A DNA stretch of 64,000 nucleotides, from positions 1 to 64,000 of the forward strand of contig NZ_JAINDZ010000008.1 in assembly GCF_019802345.1 (NCBI RefSeq), written 5' to 3'. This document shows positions 9,478 to 18,569 of this stretch, piece after piece. Position 1 is the stretch's first letter, and every line of letters starts with the position of its first letter. Position numbers and translations under genes: made by a program. The notes beneath the pieces are model-generated. The model ran no database searches, had not been told where the DNA came from, and worked only from the letters and a program-made list of their open reading frames with translations. Origin of the DNA: Methylosinus sp. Sm6 (lineage in GTDB: Bacteria; Pseudomonadota; Alphaproteobacteria; Rhizobiales; Beijerinckiaceae).

Positions 9478-10670
9478 GCGGAGTACTGCTCGCGCTCAAT
9501 GCGGGCTCGTCCAGCCTCAAATTCGCGCTGTATGAGGCGGCGACGCTCGCGCCGCTGTGTCGCGGCGGCGTCGCCGGGCTCGGCGAGACGGGCCAGCCCG
9601 CCCATTTTTCCGCGCATGGTCCCGAAGCGGGCAAGCTTTCGGCGCTAGCCTCGCTCGCGCCCGACATCGATCATGAGGGCGCGGCGCGCTGGCTGATCGA
9701 CGCGATCGCCGCGCGCCAGCCGGAGCTGGAGCTCGCCGTCGTCGGCCATAGGGTGGTGCATGGCGGCGCCGAATTCGACCGGCCGGTGCGGGTGACGCCG
9801 GACATTCTGCAGCGCCTTTCCGCCTATGCTCCGCTCGCGCCGAGCCATCAGCCGCATAATCTCGCGCCGATCCGCAGCCTGCTGGCGAGCCGGCCCGATC
9901 TGCCGCAGATCGCCTGCTTCGACACCGCCTTCCATCGCACGCAGCCGCGCCTCGCCCAATTGTTTCCGCTGCCGCGCGCCTTCGCCGAGCGCGGCGTCTT
10001 GCGCTACGGCTTTCACGGTCTCTCCTATCAATTCATCGCCGAGGAGCTGCGGCTACTGCGCGGCGAGCGCGCGCAGGGCCGCGTGATCGTCGCGCATCTC
10101 GGCCATGGCGCGAGCCTCTGCGCGATGCGCGGACTCACGAGCGTCGCCACCACAATGGGCTTCACCGCGCTCGACGGGCTGATGATGGGCTCGCGCAGCG
10201 GCGCCATCGATCCGGGCCTGCTGCTGCATCTCATCCTCGAGGAGGGCATGACGGCGAAGGCCCTGCATGAGCTGCTGTATAACGAGTCTGGCCTGCTCGG
10301 CGTGTCCGGAGTCAGCGACGATCTACGCGCGCTCGAGGCCGATGCGTCGCCGGCCGCCGAGGAGGCGATGGCGCTGTTCGCCTATCGCGCCGCGCGCGAG
10401 ATCGGCTCGCTGGCGAGCGCGGTCGGCGGGCTCGACATTCTGGTCTTCACCGCCGGCATCGGCGAGAACTCTCCCGCCATGCGCGCGCGCATCTGCGCTT
10501 TTCTCGGCCATCTCGGCGTGGCGATCGACGCCGAGGCCAATCGTCGCGGCGCCGCATCCATCGGCGCCGCCGAAGCCGCGGCGGAGGTTCTGGTCCTCGC
10601 GACCAATGAGGAGGCGGTGATCGCCGAGGCCGCCCAGAGGCTCTGGCGCGAGGGCGCCGGGGAGCCCTGA
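9474..10670 (+). CDS. ackA: Acetate kinase
   Basis: 398 residues, normal length. ASKHA-fold motifs in order: [16 protein letters not shown] at the N-terminus, [65 protein letters not shown] and [13 protein letters not shown]. It transfers phosphate between acetyl phosphate and ADP. The start is the GTG at 9474, four bases overlapping the pta stop. Together with pta it gives a complete acetyl-CoA to acetate route, useful for overflow metabolism or fermentation under oxygen limitation. Confidence 0.93.
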   Translation: MSGVLLALNAGSSSLKFALYEAATLAPLCRGGVAGLGETGQPAHFSAHGPEAGKLSALASLAPDIDHEGAARWLIDAIAARQPELELAVVGHRVVHGGAEFDRPVRVTPDILQRLSAYAPLAPSHQPHNLAPIRSLLASRPDLPQIACFDTAFHRTQPRLAQLFPLPRAFAERGVLRYGFHGLSYQFIAEELRLLRGERAQGRVIVAHLGHGASLCAMRGLTSVATTMGFTALDGLMMGSRSGAIDPGLLLHLILEEGMTAKALHELLYNESGLLGVSGVSDDLRALEADASPAAEEAMALFAYRAAREIGSLASAVGGLDILVFTAGIGENSPAMRARICAFLGHLGVAIDAEANRRGAASIGAAEAAAEVLVLATNEEAVIAEAAQRLWREGAGEP

Positions 10671-10743
10671 AGCTCCGCGTTCTCGACATCCATCCCCGAG
10701 CATGGCAGAACCCGCCCCAGCAATTTCACGCGTGGCGGAAACA

Positions 10744-11826
10744 ATGACGGATATCGCTGAACTCGAGACGCAGACATTGGCGGCGATCGCGGCGGCGGCG
10801 GACGAGGCGGCGCTCGAGGCCGTGCGCGTCGGCGCGCTCGGCAAGAAGGGCGGCATCTCGGCCCTGCTCTCGACGCTCGGCAAGATGTCGCCCGACGAGC
10901 GCAAGACCGAAGGCGCGAAGATCAATGCGCTGAAGGACAGGGCGGCCGAGGCGATCGCCGCGCGTCGCGACGTGCTGCAGGCCCAGGCGCTGGAAAAGCG
11001 TCTTTCCGCCGAGACGCTCGACGTGACGCTGCCCGTGCAGGAAACCGGGCAGGAGCTCGGCCGCATCCATCCGATCTCGCAGGTCATGGACGAGCTGACG
11101 GCGATCTTCGCCGATATGGGATTTTCCGTCGCCGAAGGGCCGGACATAGAGAGCGACGATTACAACTTCACCAAGCTCAACTTTCCGGAAGGCCATCCGG
11201 CGCGGGAGATGCATGACACCTTCTTCTTCGCGCCCGGCGAGGGCGGCAAGCGCAAGCTCTTGCGCACGCATACGAGCCCGGTGCAGGTGCGCACCATGCT
11301 GAGCAAGGCGCCGCCGATCCGCGTGATCTGTCCCGGCCGCACCTATCGCTGCGACAGCGACCAGACCCATACGCCGATGTTCCATCAGGTCGAGGGGCTC
11401 GTCATCGACGAGACGACCCATATGGGCCATCTGAAATGGGCGCTCGAAGAATTTCTGAAATCCTTCTTCGAGGTGACATCGGTGAAGATGCGCTTTCGCC
11501 CCTCCTTCTTCCCCTTCACCGAGCCGTCGGCGGAGGTGGATGTGCAGTGCCGTCGCCAGGGCGGCGACATTCGCTTCGGCGAGGGCGAGGATTGGATGGA
11601 GATTCTGGGCTGCGGCATGGTGCATCCCAATGTGCTGCGCAATTGCGGGCTCGATCCGGACAAATATCAGGGCTTCGCCTTCGGCGTCGGCATCGACCGC
11701 CTCGCCATGCTGAAATACGGCATGTCGGACCTGCGGGCCTTCTTCGAGGCCGATGTGCGCTGGCTGACGCATTATGGCTTTAGGCCGCTGGACTTCCCGA
11801 CGCTGGCGGGGGGATTGAGCGGGTAG
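10744..11826 (+). CDS. pheS: Phenylalanyl-tRNA synthetase alpha subunit
   Basis: 360 residues from the ATG at 10744 ([15 protein letters not shown]), which has GGCGGA just upstream and matches usual PheS N-termini; an ATG at 10702 would add 14 residues. The N-terminal coiled coil is followed by the class II catalytic domain: [41 protein letters not shown] (motif 2 region) and [13 protein letters not shown] (motif 3). It forms an alpha2-beta2 enzyme with PheT. Two small unrelated genes separate it from pheT. Confidence 0.96.
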   Translation: MTDIAELETQTLAAIAAAADEAALEAVRVGALGKKGGISALLSTLGKMSPDERKTEGAKINALKDRAAEAIAARRDVLQAQALEKRLSAETLDVTLPVQETGQELGRIHPISQVMDELTAIFADMGFSVAEGPDIESDDYNFTKLNFPEGHPAREMHDTFFFAPGEGGKRKLLRTHTSPVQVRTMLSKAPPIRVICPGRTYRCDSDQTHTPMFHQVEGLVIDETTHMGHLKWALEEFLKSFFEVTSVKMRFRPSFFPFTEPSAEVDVQCRRQGGDIRFGEGEDWMEILGCGMVHPNVLRNCGLDPDKYQGFAFGVGIDRLAMLKYGMSDLRAFFEADVRWLTHYGFRPLDFPTLAGGLSG

Positions 11827-11831
11827 CGCAG

Positions 11832-12131
11832 ATGGAGGCGAGGATGATGACCTTACCTGAAGTCGAAAAAGTCGTCACGCAAGTTCTACGAGAGCAGTTT
11901 CGTGATGAATTTTTGAGCTCCGATGTCACGCCGGAAGACGATTTCGATGGCGAACCTGTCATTCGTGTTCTGGCCCATCTCAAGAAGCGCGTCGACAACG
12001 TGGATGAGCTATACCAGTCGGTGAGCGCAATTCGTGACGTGCTCATCACAGCAGGAGACAGCCGTTTCGTATTTCTCGACCAGGACTACCCTGGCTCGGA
12101 TGAGGAATACGAGGAAGAAGAGATCGATTAG
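11832..12131 (+). CDS. Small acidic protein of unknown function, partner of the HEPN-like gene
   Basis: 99 residues, ending in a highly acidic tail (DEEYEEEEID). The body is amphipathic helical (EKVVTQVLREQFRDEF, VIRVLAHLKKRVDNVDELYQSV). An internal ATG five codons in (MMTLPEVEK) is an equally good start. It begins 5 bp after the pheS stop and ends 12 bp before the HEPN-like gene. Base composition is visibly less GC-rich than pheS and pheT, suggesting acquisition. I infer a functional pair with the next gene; the family is not named. Confidence 0.7.
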   Translation: MEARMMTLPEVEKVVTQVLREQFRDEFLSSDVTPEDDFDGEPVIRVLAHLKKRVDNVDELYQSVSAIRDVLITAGDSRFVFLDQDYPGSDEEYEEEEID

Positions 12132-12143
12132 GGTCCGCAACAC

Positions 12144-12680
12144 ATGACGATGGCGGAAGCGCTTTTGGACCTCGCGGAGGAACTCGCAGGAGGGGACATC
12201 GGGGGCTCCTCCGGCGACAAGACGCGTCGCGCGGTTGTTCGCAGGCGCGCCATAAGCACGGCCTATTACGCCGTTTTTCACGCGCTGACCCGACTGTGCG
12301 CCAAAGAGCTTGTTGCGGGCTCGCCGCCCGGCAGTCAGGAGTATGAGATCGTTTACCGCGCTCTGAACCACGGCTCCCTCAAAGAGGCTTTCAACAAGGA
12401 ACCTCTGAGAAGCAATCCTGCACTGAAGGAAATCGGTAATCGCGTGATCGAGCTGCAAACAGCGCGCAACCTCGCCGACTATCTGCCGATCGGACGATTC
12501 AACCGGATTCGGGCCGCCGACGAAAAAATTCGTGGTGACGACGGTAAGATGAGGCCGCCGAGCATATCGTGCCGCAAGCTGGTTCAAGCGGCCCGATCGA
12601 CATTGAAGCTGATAGCCGATCTATCGTCGGACGACCGGAGAACGCTGGCTGTCTATCTCATCCTCAAAAGTCGCACATGA
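12144..12680 (+). CDS. HEPN-domain-like protein
   Basis: 178 residues, all-helical by appearance. [24 protein letters not shown] at about residues 33-56 is the characteristic first-helix pattern of HEPN-type proteins, followed by [13 protein letters not shown], which offers an Arg and a His in the region where HEPN ribonucleases keep R-x4-6-H, although the spacing here is shorter (RALNH). HEPN proteins often pair with a small partner in toxin-antitoxin, abortive infection or defence roles. Location inside the pheST operon and low GC suggest insertion. The RNase role is inference. Confidence 0.65.
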   Translation: MTMAEALLDLAEELAGGDIGGSSGDKTRRAVVRRRAISTAYYAVFHALTRLCAKELVAGSPPGSQEYEIVYRALNHGSLKEAFNKEPLRSNPALKEIGNRVIELQTARNLADYLPIGRFNRIRAADEKIRGDDGKMRPPSISCRKLVQAARSTLKLIADLSSDDRRTLAVYLILKSRT

Positions 12681-12789
12681 TGAAAGTCGCCAGACATCGG
12701 CGTCGCCAGCATGCTGTGCGGCCAGGAGGCGCCCGGCGCCACGCCGCCGCGCGCTGCGGAATGAACAAAAAGCTTCGAAAGCTCGATCA

Positions 12790-15210
12790 ATGAAACTCAC
12801 ACTCTCCTGGCTGAAGGACCATCTCGAGACGAGCGCGACGCTCGACGAGGTCGTCGAAACTCTGACCCGCATCGGCCTCGAGGTCGAGCATGTGCACGAT
12901 CCCGCCGCGCAGCTGAAGGATTTCGTCATCGCGCATGTGATCGAGGCGAAGCCGCATCCCAACGCCGATCGGCTGCGCGTCTGCATGGTCGATGCGGGAG
13001 CCGGAGCGCCGGTGCAGGTCGTCTGCGGCGCGCCCAATGCGCGCACGGGACTGAAAAGCGTGTTCTCCGCGCCCGGGACCTATATTCCCGGCAAGAAGAT
13101 CACGCTCGGCAAGGGCGTCATCCGCGGCGTCGAATCGCTCGGCATGTTGTGCTCGGCGGCCGAGCTCGAACTGTCGAATGATCACGACGGCGTCATCGAG
13201 CTGCCGGAGGATGCGCCGATCGGCGCGGCTTATGCGAAATGGGCCGGGCTCGACGATCCGGTCATCGAGATCAATCTGACGCCGAACCGGCCCGACGCCG
13301 CCGGCATTTTCGGCATCGCCCGCGATCTTTCCGCGGCCGGCCTCGGAACGCTGAAATCCGCTCCGATCGAAAAGATCGAAAGCCGCTTCGCCATGCCGCG
13401 GCGCGTGACGCTCGACTTCGCCGAGGCCGACACGCATCTCGCGCCGCTGTTCGCTCTGCGCCTCGTGCGCGGCGTGAAGAACGGGCCGAGCCCCGCCTGG
13501 CTGCAGGACCGTCTGCGCGCCATCGGCCTTCGCCCGATCAATGCGCTCGTCGACGTCACCAATTATCTGACCTTCGACCGCGCCCGCCCGCTGCATGTGT
13601 TCGACGCGAGCAAGGTCGCCGGCGATCTCGTCGTGCGCCTTGCGCGGGCAGGTGAAAAACTGCTCGCGCTCGACGGCAAGACCTATGAGCTCGACGCACA
13701 AATGGTCGTCATCGCCGACGACAATGGTCCCGAGTCTCTCGCGGGCGTGATGGGCGGCGAGCATTCGGGCTGCTCGGAGGCGACGACCGACGTGCTGATC
13801 GAGACGGCTCTCTGGGATCCGACCAATATTGCGCACACCGGCCGCAAGCTCGGCATCTCCACCGATGCGCGCTATCGTTTCGAGCGCGGCGTCGATCCGG
13901 CTTTCGCCCTGCCCGGCCTCGAGCTGGCGACCAGGCTCGTGCTGGAATTCTGCGGCGGCGAGCCTTCCGACGTCGTCATAGCGGGCTCGGCGGAGGCGCC
14001 GGCGCGCAAGCTGCGCTTCCCCTGGAGCGAGACGAAGCGCCTTACCGGCCTCGACGTCTCGCGAGAGGATTCCGCCACGATCCTGACGCGGCTCGGATTC
14101 GAAGTCGAAGCCGCGCAGGATGAGGCGCTCGTCGCCATTCCGAGCTGGCGCCCGGATATCGAAGGCAAGGCCGATCTCGTCGAGGAGATCGCCCGCATCG
14201 CCGGCTTCGACAATATCGCCGCCGCGCCGCTGCCGCGCAGCGAAGGCGTGACGGAAGCCGTTCTCACCCTTCTGCAGAAGCGCACGCGCTTTGCGCGGCG
14301 CGCGCTCGCGGGGCGCGGCCTCGTCGAGGCCGTCACTTGGTCTTTCGTGCCGAAGGAGCAGGCGCAGGCCTTCGGCGGCGGCGGCGCGGATCTCGCCCTC
14401 GCCAATCCGATCGCCGCGGAACTCTCCGACATGCGGCCGAGCCTGCTGCCCGGGCTCCTCGCCGCCGCCGGCCGCAATTCTTCGCGCGGCTTTGCGGATG
14501 TGGCTCTGTTCGAGGTCGGCCAGATCTTCCAGAGCGAGGACGAGAAGGGCCAGAAGATCGCCGCGACCGGCTTGCGCCGCGGCCTCGCTCTGCCGACCGG
14601 CTCCGGCCGCCATTGGGCGGCGAAGGAGCGCCCGGCGGGCGTTTTCGATGTGAAAGCCGATGCGCTCGCGCTGTTGCAATCGCTCGGCGTCGCGACCGGC
14701 GGCCTGCAGATCGTCGCCGGCGCTCCCTCATGGTTTCATCCGGGCCGCTCGGGAACGCTGCAATTCGGCCCCAAGGCGATCATCGGCCATTTCGGCGAAT
14801 TGCACCCGCGCCTCCTGCAACAGCTCGACGTCGAGGGGCCGATCGCCGCCTTCGAGATCATTCTCGACGCGCTGCCGGCGCAAAAGGCGAAGCCAACGAA
14901 GGCGAAGCCGAAGCTCGATCTCTCAGACCTCCAGCCGCTCTCGCGCGATTTCGCTTTCCTCATGGATCGCGCCGCGCCGGCGGGCGATCTGGTCAAGGCC
15001 GTGCAGAACGCCGACCGCGCGCTCATCGCAGATGTGACCGTGTTCGACGTTTATGAGGGGCCGGGCGTGCCCGAGGGGCAGAAATCGGTCGGCGTCGCGG
15101 TGACGCTGCAGCCGCGCGACAAGACGCTGACGGATGGCGAGATCGAGGCGCTCGCCCACAAAATCGTCACGGACGCAGGCAAGAAGGCAGGAGCACGATT
15201 GAGAGGATGA
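12790..15210 (+). CDS. pheT: Phenylalanyl-tRNA synthetase beta subunit
   Basis: 806 residues, full length. The N-terminal [33 protein letters not shown] is typical, followed by the EMAP-like tRNA-binding domain ([19 protein letters not shown]), the B3/B4 editing region ([21 protein letters not shown]), the catalytic-like core ([12 protein letters not shown]) and the C-terminal anticodon-binding FDX-ACB domain ([19 protein letters not shown]). It lies 109 bp after the HEPN-like gene rather than directly after pheS. Its stop overlaps the start of the next small gene by four bases. Confidence 0.96.
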   Translation: MKLTLSWLKDHLETSATLDEVVETLTRIGLEVEHVHDPAAQLKDFVIAHVIEAKPHPNADRLRVCMVDAGAGAPVQVVCGAPNARTGLKSVFSAPGTYIPGKKITLGKGVIRGVESLGMLCSAAELELSNDHDGVIELPEDAPIGAAYAKWAGLDDPVIEINLTPNRPDAAGIFGIARDLSAAGLGTLKSAPIEKIESRFAMPRRVTLDFAEADTHLAPLFALRLVRGVKNGPSPAWLQDRLRAIGLRPINALVDVTNYLTFDRARPLHVFDASKVAGDLVVRLARAGEKLLALDGKTYELDAQMVVIADDNGPESLAGVMGGEHSGCSEATTDVLIETALWDPTNIAHTGRKLGISTDARYRFERGVDPAFALPGLELATRLVLEFCGGEPSDVVIAGSAEAPARKLRFPWSETKRLTGLDVSREDSATILTRLGFEVEAAQDEALVAIPSWRPDIEGKADLVEEIARIAGFDNIAAAPLPRSEGVTEAVLTLLQKRTRFARRALAGRGLVEAVTWSFVPKEQAQAFGGGGADLALANPIAAELSDMRPSLLPGLLAAAGRNSSRGFADVALFEVGQIFQSEDEKGQKIAATGLRRGLALPTGSGRHWAAKERPAGVFDVKADALALLQSLGVATGGLQIVAGAPSWFHPGRSGTLQFGPKAIIGHFGELHPRLLQQLDVEGPIAAFEIILDALPAQKAKPTKAKPKLDLSDLQPLSRDFAFLMDRAAPAGDLVKAVQNADRALIADVTVFDVYEGPGVPEGQKSVGVAVTLQPRDKTLTDGEIEALAHKIVTDAGKKAGARLRG

Positions 15211-15494
15211 CGATGCTGCGCATGATCCGGGTCGCCGCGGCGGCGACTCTCGCGGCCTTCTCCGCCGCAGCCGGCCCCCGTTCGATCGCCGATTGTGAAA
15301 ACATTCAGGCGGCGGACGCGTATAACCAATGTCTCGCCTCCTTCGGCCCGGTCGCCTCCGGCCACAAGGCGCTGCCCTATGCCGAGACGACCGAAGCGCG
15401 CGTCGGCGCCCCCGCCGCGCGCGTGACGCTCGCCAAGAACCGGCGCGGACGCGCGCGTATCGTGCTCACGCCGCGGCAAAGCGCCGCCGACTGA
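15207..15494 (+). CDS. Small secreted protein of unknown function
   Basis: 95 residues. An N-terminal signal peptide ([18 protein letters not shown]) is followed by a short mature region with two Cys, [20 protein letters not shown], spaced so that they could form a disulfide, then a basic tail. ATGA overlap with the pheT stop indicates translational coupling. No known domain recognised. Confidence 0.65.
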   Translation: MTMLRMIRVAAAATLAAFSAAAGPRSIADCENIQAADAYNQCLASFGPVASGHKALPYAETTEARVGAPAARVTLAKNRRGRARIVLTPRQSAAD

Positions 15495-15523
15495 GCCGGG
15501 CGGCGCCGCGCAGGGAAACGCCG

Positions 15524-17335
15524 ATGAATCCAACGCCTGCGCGACGTGGAGGACGAACCGACGGGATCACCCGCCGCGATTTCGTCAATGGCCTGCTCGT
15601 CGACGGTCTCGTCATGAGCGCCGGCGGAGTCCCGGCGCGCGCGCTCGCCGGCGTCGGAACGGGCGGCGCCTGCGACGGCCCCATCGGACTCGACTCGCGC
15701 GTCCTGCGCGGCGGCAATCTTCCTTCGACTTTCCTCGTCTCGCATTGGCTGCGCGACCGCCGACTCGGCTTCCAAAAAAATGCGGTGACGATCGCGCCCG
15801 GCTGCGACGATGTCTCCGGTTCGTTTCCGATCGTCGAGAGCGGCGAGGGCTTCGACGCGATCATTGTCGGCGGCGGCCTCGCCGGCCTGTCCGCGGCCTT
15901 TCATCTGCTGCGCGAGCGCCCGTCCGCCCGCCTGCTGATCCTCGAGGCAGGGCCTTCGCTCGGCGGCAACGCCGGCCGCGACGAGGCCGCGCCGCTGTCG
16001 GGACCGGCCGCCACCGCCGGCGCCTATTGCGCGGCGCCCGCCTCCGATTGGCTGGCGGAGGTCTATCGCGCGCTCGGCGTCGATTGGGACGCGAATCTCG
16101 TCGAGGACCCGGTCGACAGCTTTTATCTCGACGAGACCGCGCCGGGCGTCGCGCCCGGCTATCGCGGCTGGAACATCGACACATTCGAGAAGGGGCTCTC
16201 GCGCCTGCCCTTCGCGCCGAAGGTTGTCGCCGATCTCGAGCGCGCGCGCCGGGCGATCCTCCTGCTCGGAGATGCAGGCGTCACCGATCCGGCCGACGAG
16301 AGCGAGCGCGAGCATGACGCGCTCTCCATGGTCAGCCTCGCGCATTATCTGCAGACGACGCTGGGATGCGATCCTGTCCTCGGCGAGTTCTTCACGGCCT
16401 ACACGCTCACCGCTTTCGGCGGGACTGCGGCGCAGGTGAATGCGCATAGCGCGATCGGCTTTCTCGCCAGCGAGTTCCGGCGCCACGCGATCTTCACTTT
16501 CCCCGGCGGAACGTCTGAGCTGGCGCGCCGCTTTCAGGGTTGGCTCGGCGCAAAGGCGAATGCGACGCCGCGCATCGAGTCGAACGCGACCGTGCTGCAG
16601 ATCGACCCCCACGCGGGGCAGAAGGGCGCGAGCCTCGTCTATTTCCAGGACAATGTCTTTCGCCGCGTCGAGGCGCGCCGGATCGTCGTCGCCGCATCGG
16701 CGCAGAGCGCTCGCCGGCTCGTCGAGCCGCTGGCCGACCCGGCGCGACAGGAGGCCTGGAGCCGAATTCATGCGGCGCCGATCGTCGTCGCCAATGTCGC
16801 GCTGCGCCGCGCGGCGCCGCTGCTGCAGCTCGGATTGGGCTTTAGTCAGAGCTGGTTCGGCGGGCGTCATTTCGTCAATTTCACTGTGGCCGATTGGGCC
16901 GGGGGACGACGCGCCGATCCCGAGCGTGCGACGACGCTCACCTTCTATGGCGGCTGTTCCGCCGAGCTCGACGCGCTCGCCGAGGCGCGCATGGCGCTGC
17001 TGCACACGCCCTTCGCCGATTATGAAGCGTCGCTGCGCAGCGATCTCGCGCGGCTGATGCGCGGAGCCGATTTCGATTTCGACCGCGATGTCGCCGGGCT
17101 GTTCGTCTATCGCTGGGGCCACAGCATGCTGCGGCCGCCGCCGAACTGGCTGTTCGAGGCGACGGCGAAGCCGGGCGGCGGCCTGGACCGCGCCGCCGCG
17201 CCGCGCCATATCGCCTGCGCGCCGCTCGGGCCGATCGTCTTCGCCGGCCAGCATGCGCAGGGCGCGCCCTCGGTCGAGAGCGCGCTCGCATCGGGCCGCC
17301 GCGCGGCGCTGCAGGCGCTGGAAGGCGCGCCATGA
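15524..17335 (+). CDS. Tat-exported FAD-dependent amine oxidoreductase (spermidine dehydrogenase-like)
   Basis: 603 residues. The N-terminus has a twin-arginine signal (ITRRDFVNGLL, with a hydrophobic Ala/Gly segment after it). The dinucleotide-binding motif is IIVGGGLAGLSAAFHLL near residue 112, followed by LLILEAGPSLGGNAGRDE. The C-terminal flavin-binding end reads GPIVFAGQHAQGAPSVESALASGRRAA. Length and layout resemble periplasmic spermidine dehydrogenases. Start at the ATG 15524, with GGGAAA 8 bp upstream. No cytochrome c partner gene follows; only a short broken frame does. Substrate is inferred. Confidence 0.75.
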   Translation: MNPTPARRGGRTDGITRRDFVNGLLVDGLVMSAGGVPARALAGVGTGGACDGPIGLDSRVLRGGNLPSTFLVSHWLRDRRLGFQKNAVTIAPGCDDVSGSFPIVESGEGFDAIIVGGGLAGLSAAFHLLRERPSARLLILEAGPSLGGNAGRDEAAPLSGPAATAGAYCAAPASDWLAEVYRALGVDWDANLVEDPVDSFYLDETAPGVAPGYRGWNIDTFEKGLSRLPFAPKVVADLERARRAILLLGDAGVTDPADESEREHDALSMVSLAHYLQTTLGCDPVLGEFFTAYTLTAFGGTAAQVNAHSAIGFLASEFRRHAIFTFPGGTSELARRFQGWLGAKANATPRIESNATVLQIDPHAGQKGASLVYFQDNVFRRVEARRIVVAASAQSARRLVEPLADPARQEAWSRIHAAPIVVANVALRRAAPLLQLGLGFSQSWFGGRHFVNFTVADWAGGRRADPERATTLTFYGGCSAELDALAEARMALLHTPFADYEASLRSDLARLMRGADFDFDRDVAGLFVYRWGHSMLRPPPNWLFEATAKPGGGLDRAAAPRHIACAPLGPIVFAGQHAQGAPSVESALASGRRAALQALEGAP

Positions 17336-17435
17336 CCAGCCGCCTCGCGCTGCTCGTCGTCCTTGTTCTTTCCACCTTGCGCGCAATGAGGCCTATCGCG
17401 CGCGCACGGCGCGGCTGATCCTGGGAGTGTATTGA
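17332..17435 (+). pseudogene. Possible gene remnant after the oxidoreductase
   Basis: An ATG at 17332 overlaps the oxidoreductase stop (ATGA) and opens with a signal-like MTSRLALLVVLVLST, but stops after 28 codons. One frame over, NEAYRARTARLILGVY continues to a stop at 17435. This could be the fused ends of a deleted downstream gene, for example a secreted electron-transfer partner. It could equally be chance, since the region is short. Confidence 0.25.
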
Positions 17436-17445
17436 GACGGCCGGC

Positions 17446-17482
17446 GCTGTGACCGCGGGGCCACAGCATGGGTTTTATTTTA
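17446..17482 (+). terminator. Candidate terminator
   Basis: Inverted repeat gctgtg (17446-17451) and cacagc (17462-17467) with a 10-nt loop, followed shortly by ggttttatttta. It lies after the pheST-oxidoreductase gene series and before the sigma-factor locus. The stem is only 6 bp. Confidence 0.4.
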
Positions 17483-17520
17483 CGGTCCCGTTGACGCTCC
17501 CGTCGCGGCGGCGGACAAAT

Positions 17521-17552
17521 CGACGCATGCCGCGATCGACGCATGCCGCGAT
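17521..17552. repeat. 16-bp tandem duplication carrying two alternative ATGs
   Basis: Two perfect copies of cgacgcatgccgcgat lie at 17521-17536 and 17537-17552. Each holds an ATG (17527 and 17543). As 16 is not a multiple of three, the two ATGs are in different frames; only the second enters the following gene. Confidence 0.85.
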
Positions 17553-17935
17553 CCTCGAAACGGCCGGGCCTCCATTGCCGCGCGATTCTCGCGTTGATTG
17601 CGACGCTGCTGTTCGTCTTTCAGGGCGCGCTGGTCGCATCCCTCGGCCACGCGACGCCCGCCGAGCGGCACGCGGCGATGACGGCGGGCCAGACGGAGGC
17701 GACGCTCTGCCTCGGCGACCTCGAACCCGCCGACGGCCGCACGACGCCGCACGACTCACATTGCGCGAGCGATTGTTGTGTGGGCGGGCGCGGTCCGTCC
17801 GTCGCGCAGGCGCATGAGACGCCGACGCTCGCCGTCGCCGAACCATTCGAGCCCGCCGCGCCGCCGCCCGCGCCGGCCGCGCCGGCGAGCGGCTGGGCCA
17901 GTTCCTGGTCGTCCCGAGCGCCTCCGGCGCGCTGA
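17543..17935 (+). CDS. Small secreted or membrane-anchored Cys/His protein (DUF2946-like?)
   Basis: 130 residues. One hydrophobic N-terminal segment (AILALIATLLFVFQGALVASLG) is followed by a periplasmic-looking part with CLGDLEP and HDSHCASDCC, then a long Pro/Ala-rich tail. The Cys/His arrangement resembles the DUF2946 family, often found near copper or TonB-linked loci, but the match is only by eye. It precedes the sigma-factor/FecR pair by about 60 bp. The start lies within a 16-bp tandem duplication. Confidence 0.5.
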   Translation: MPRSSKRPGLHCRAILALIATLLFVFQGALVASLGHATPAERHAAMTAGQTEATLCLGDLEPADGRTTPHDSHCASDCCVGGRGPSVAQAHETPTLAVAEPFEPAAPPPAPAAPASGWASSWSSRAPPAR

Positions 17936-17995
17936 CCTCCGGCCCCCGCACGCGCGGGGACGAGTCCGTCAGCCTCCGGCCCCGAGTGGACGTCC

Positions 17996-18497
17996 ATGTC
18001 AGAATTTCGACGCCGATCGATCGGCGAATTATTCGCGCGCAACAAGCGCCAGCTCGCTCGCTTTCTCTCGCGCCGGCTCGCCCCCGAGGACGCGAGCGAC
18101 ATCTTGCAGGAAACCTTCGTGCGCGTCCTGCGCCACGACCGCATCGAGGCCATGGACGCCCCGCCCTCCTGGCTGCGGCGGATCGCGCTCAATCTGGCGC
18201 GCGACCATGTCCGCCGGCGGCGGACGGAGGCGAAATATCTCGCGTTCGGCGAGCTTCCCGAAAGCGCGCCCTGCGACGGCGCGCGTCCCGACGAGCGTCG
18301 TCGAGGCCGATGAGAAATGGCGGCCCCTCCATACCGCGATCGAAGGCCTGCCGCCGCGCTGCCGCGAGGTGTTTCTGCTCTATCTGCTCGAGAGCCTCTC
18401 GCTCGGCGAGATCGCGCAGCGGCTCGGCGTTTCGCAGAACATGGCGCAGAAGCACATGCGGCTCGCCGTGCGCCGCTGCCTCGAGGCGCTGCGATGA
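17996..18497 (+). pseudogene. FecI-type ECF sigma factor with a frameshift
   Basis: The N-terminal half reads MSEFRRRSIGELFARNKRQLARFL with region 2 blocks DASDILQETFVRVLRHD and PPSWLRRIALNLARDHVRRRR, but the frame stops at 18313. The region 4 half (EKWRPLHTAIEGLPPRCREVFLLYLLESLSLGEIAQRLGVSQNMAQKHMRLAVRRCLEALR) continues in the next frame (+1) to a stop at 18497. The switch must lie between about 18250 and 18290. Joined, it would be about 166 residues, normal for FecI-like sigma factors. Either a real inactivation, a sequencing error or recoding. It is followed by its expected partner, fecR. Confidence 0.8.
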
Positions 18498-18569
18498 TCA
18501 TTTCCGCGTCCGCGCCTCTTTCCCGGCCCGCTCGCGCCTGCGCCGAGCGAGGACGCGGAGGGCCGCGGA

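Noticed and set aside
17527-17940. A second start (ATG 17527) for the Cys/His protein
   Set aside because: It is in a different frame and does not enter the hydrophobic segment; it arises from a 16-bp duplication.
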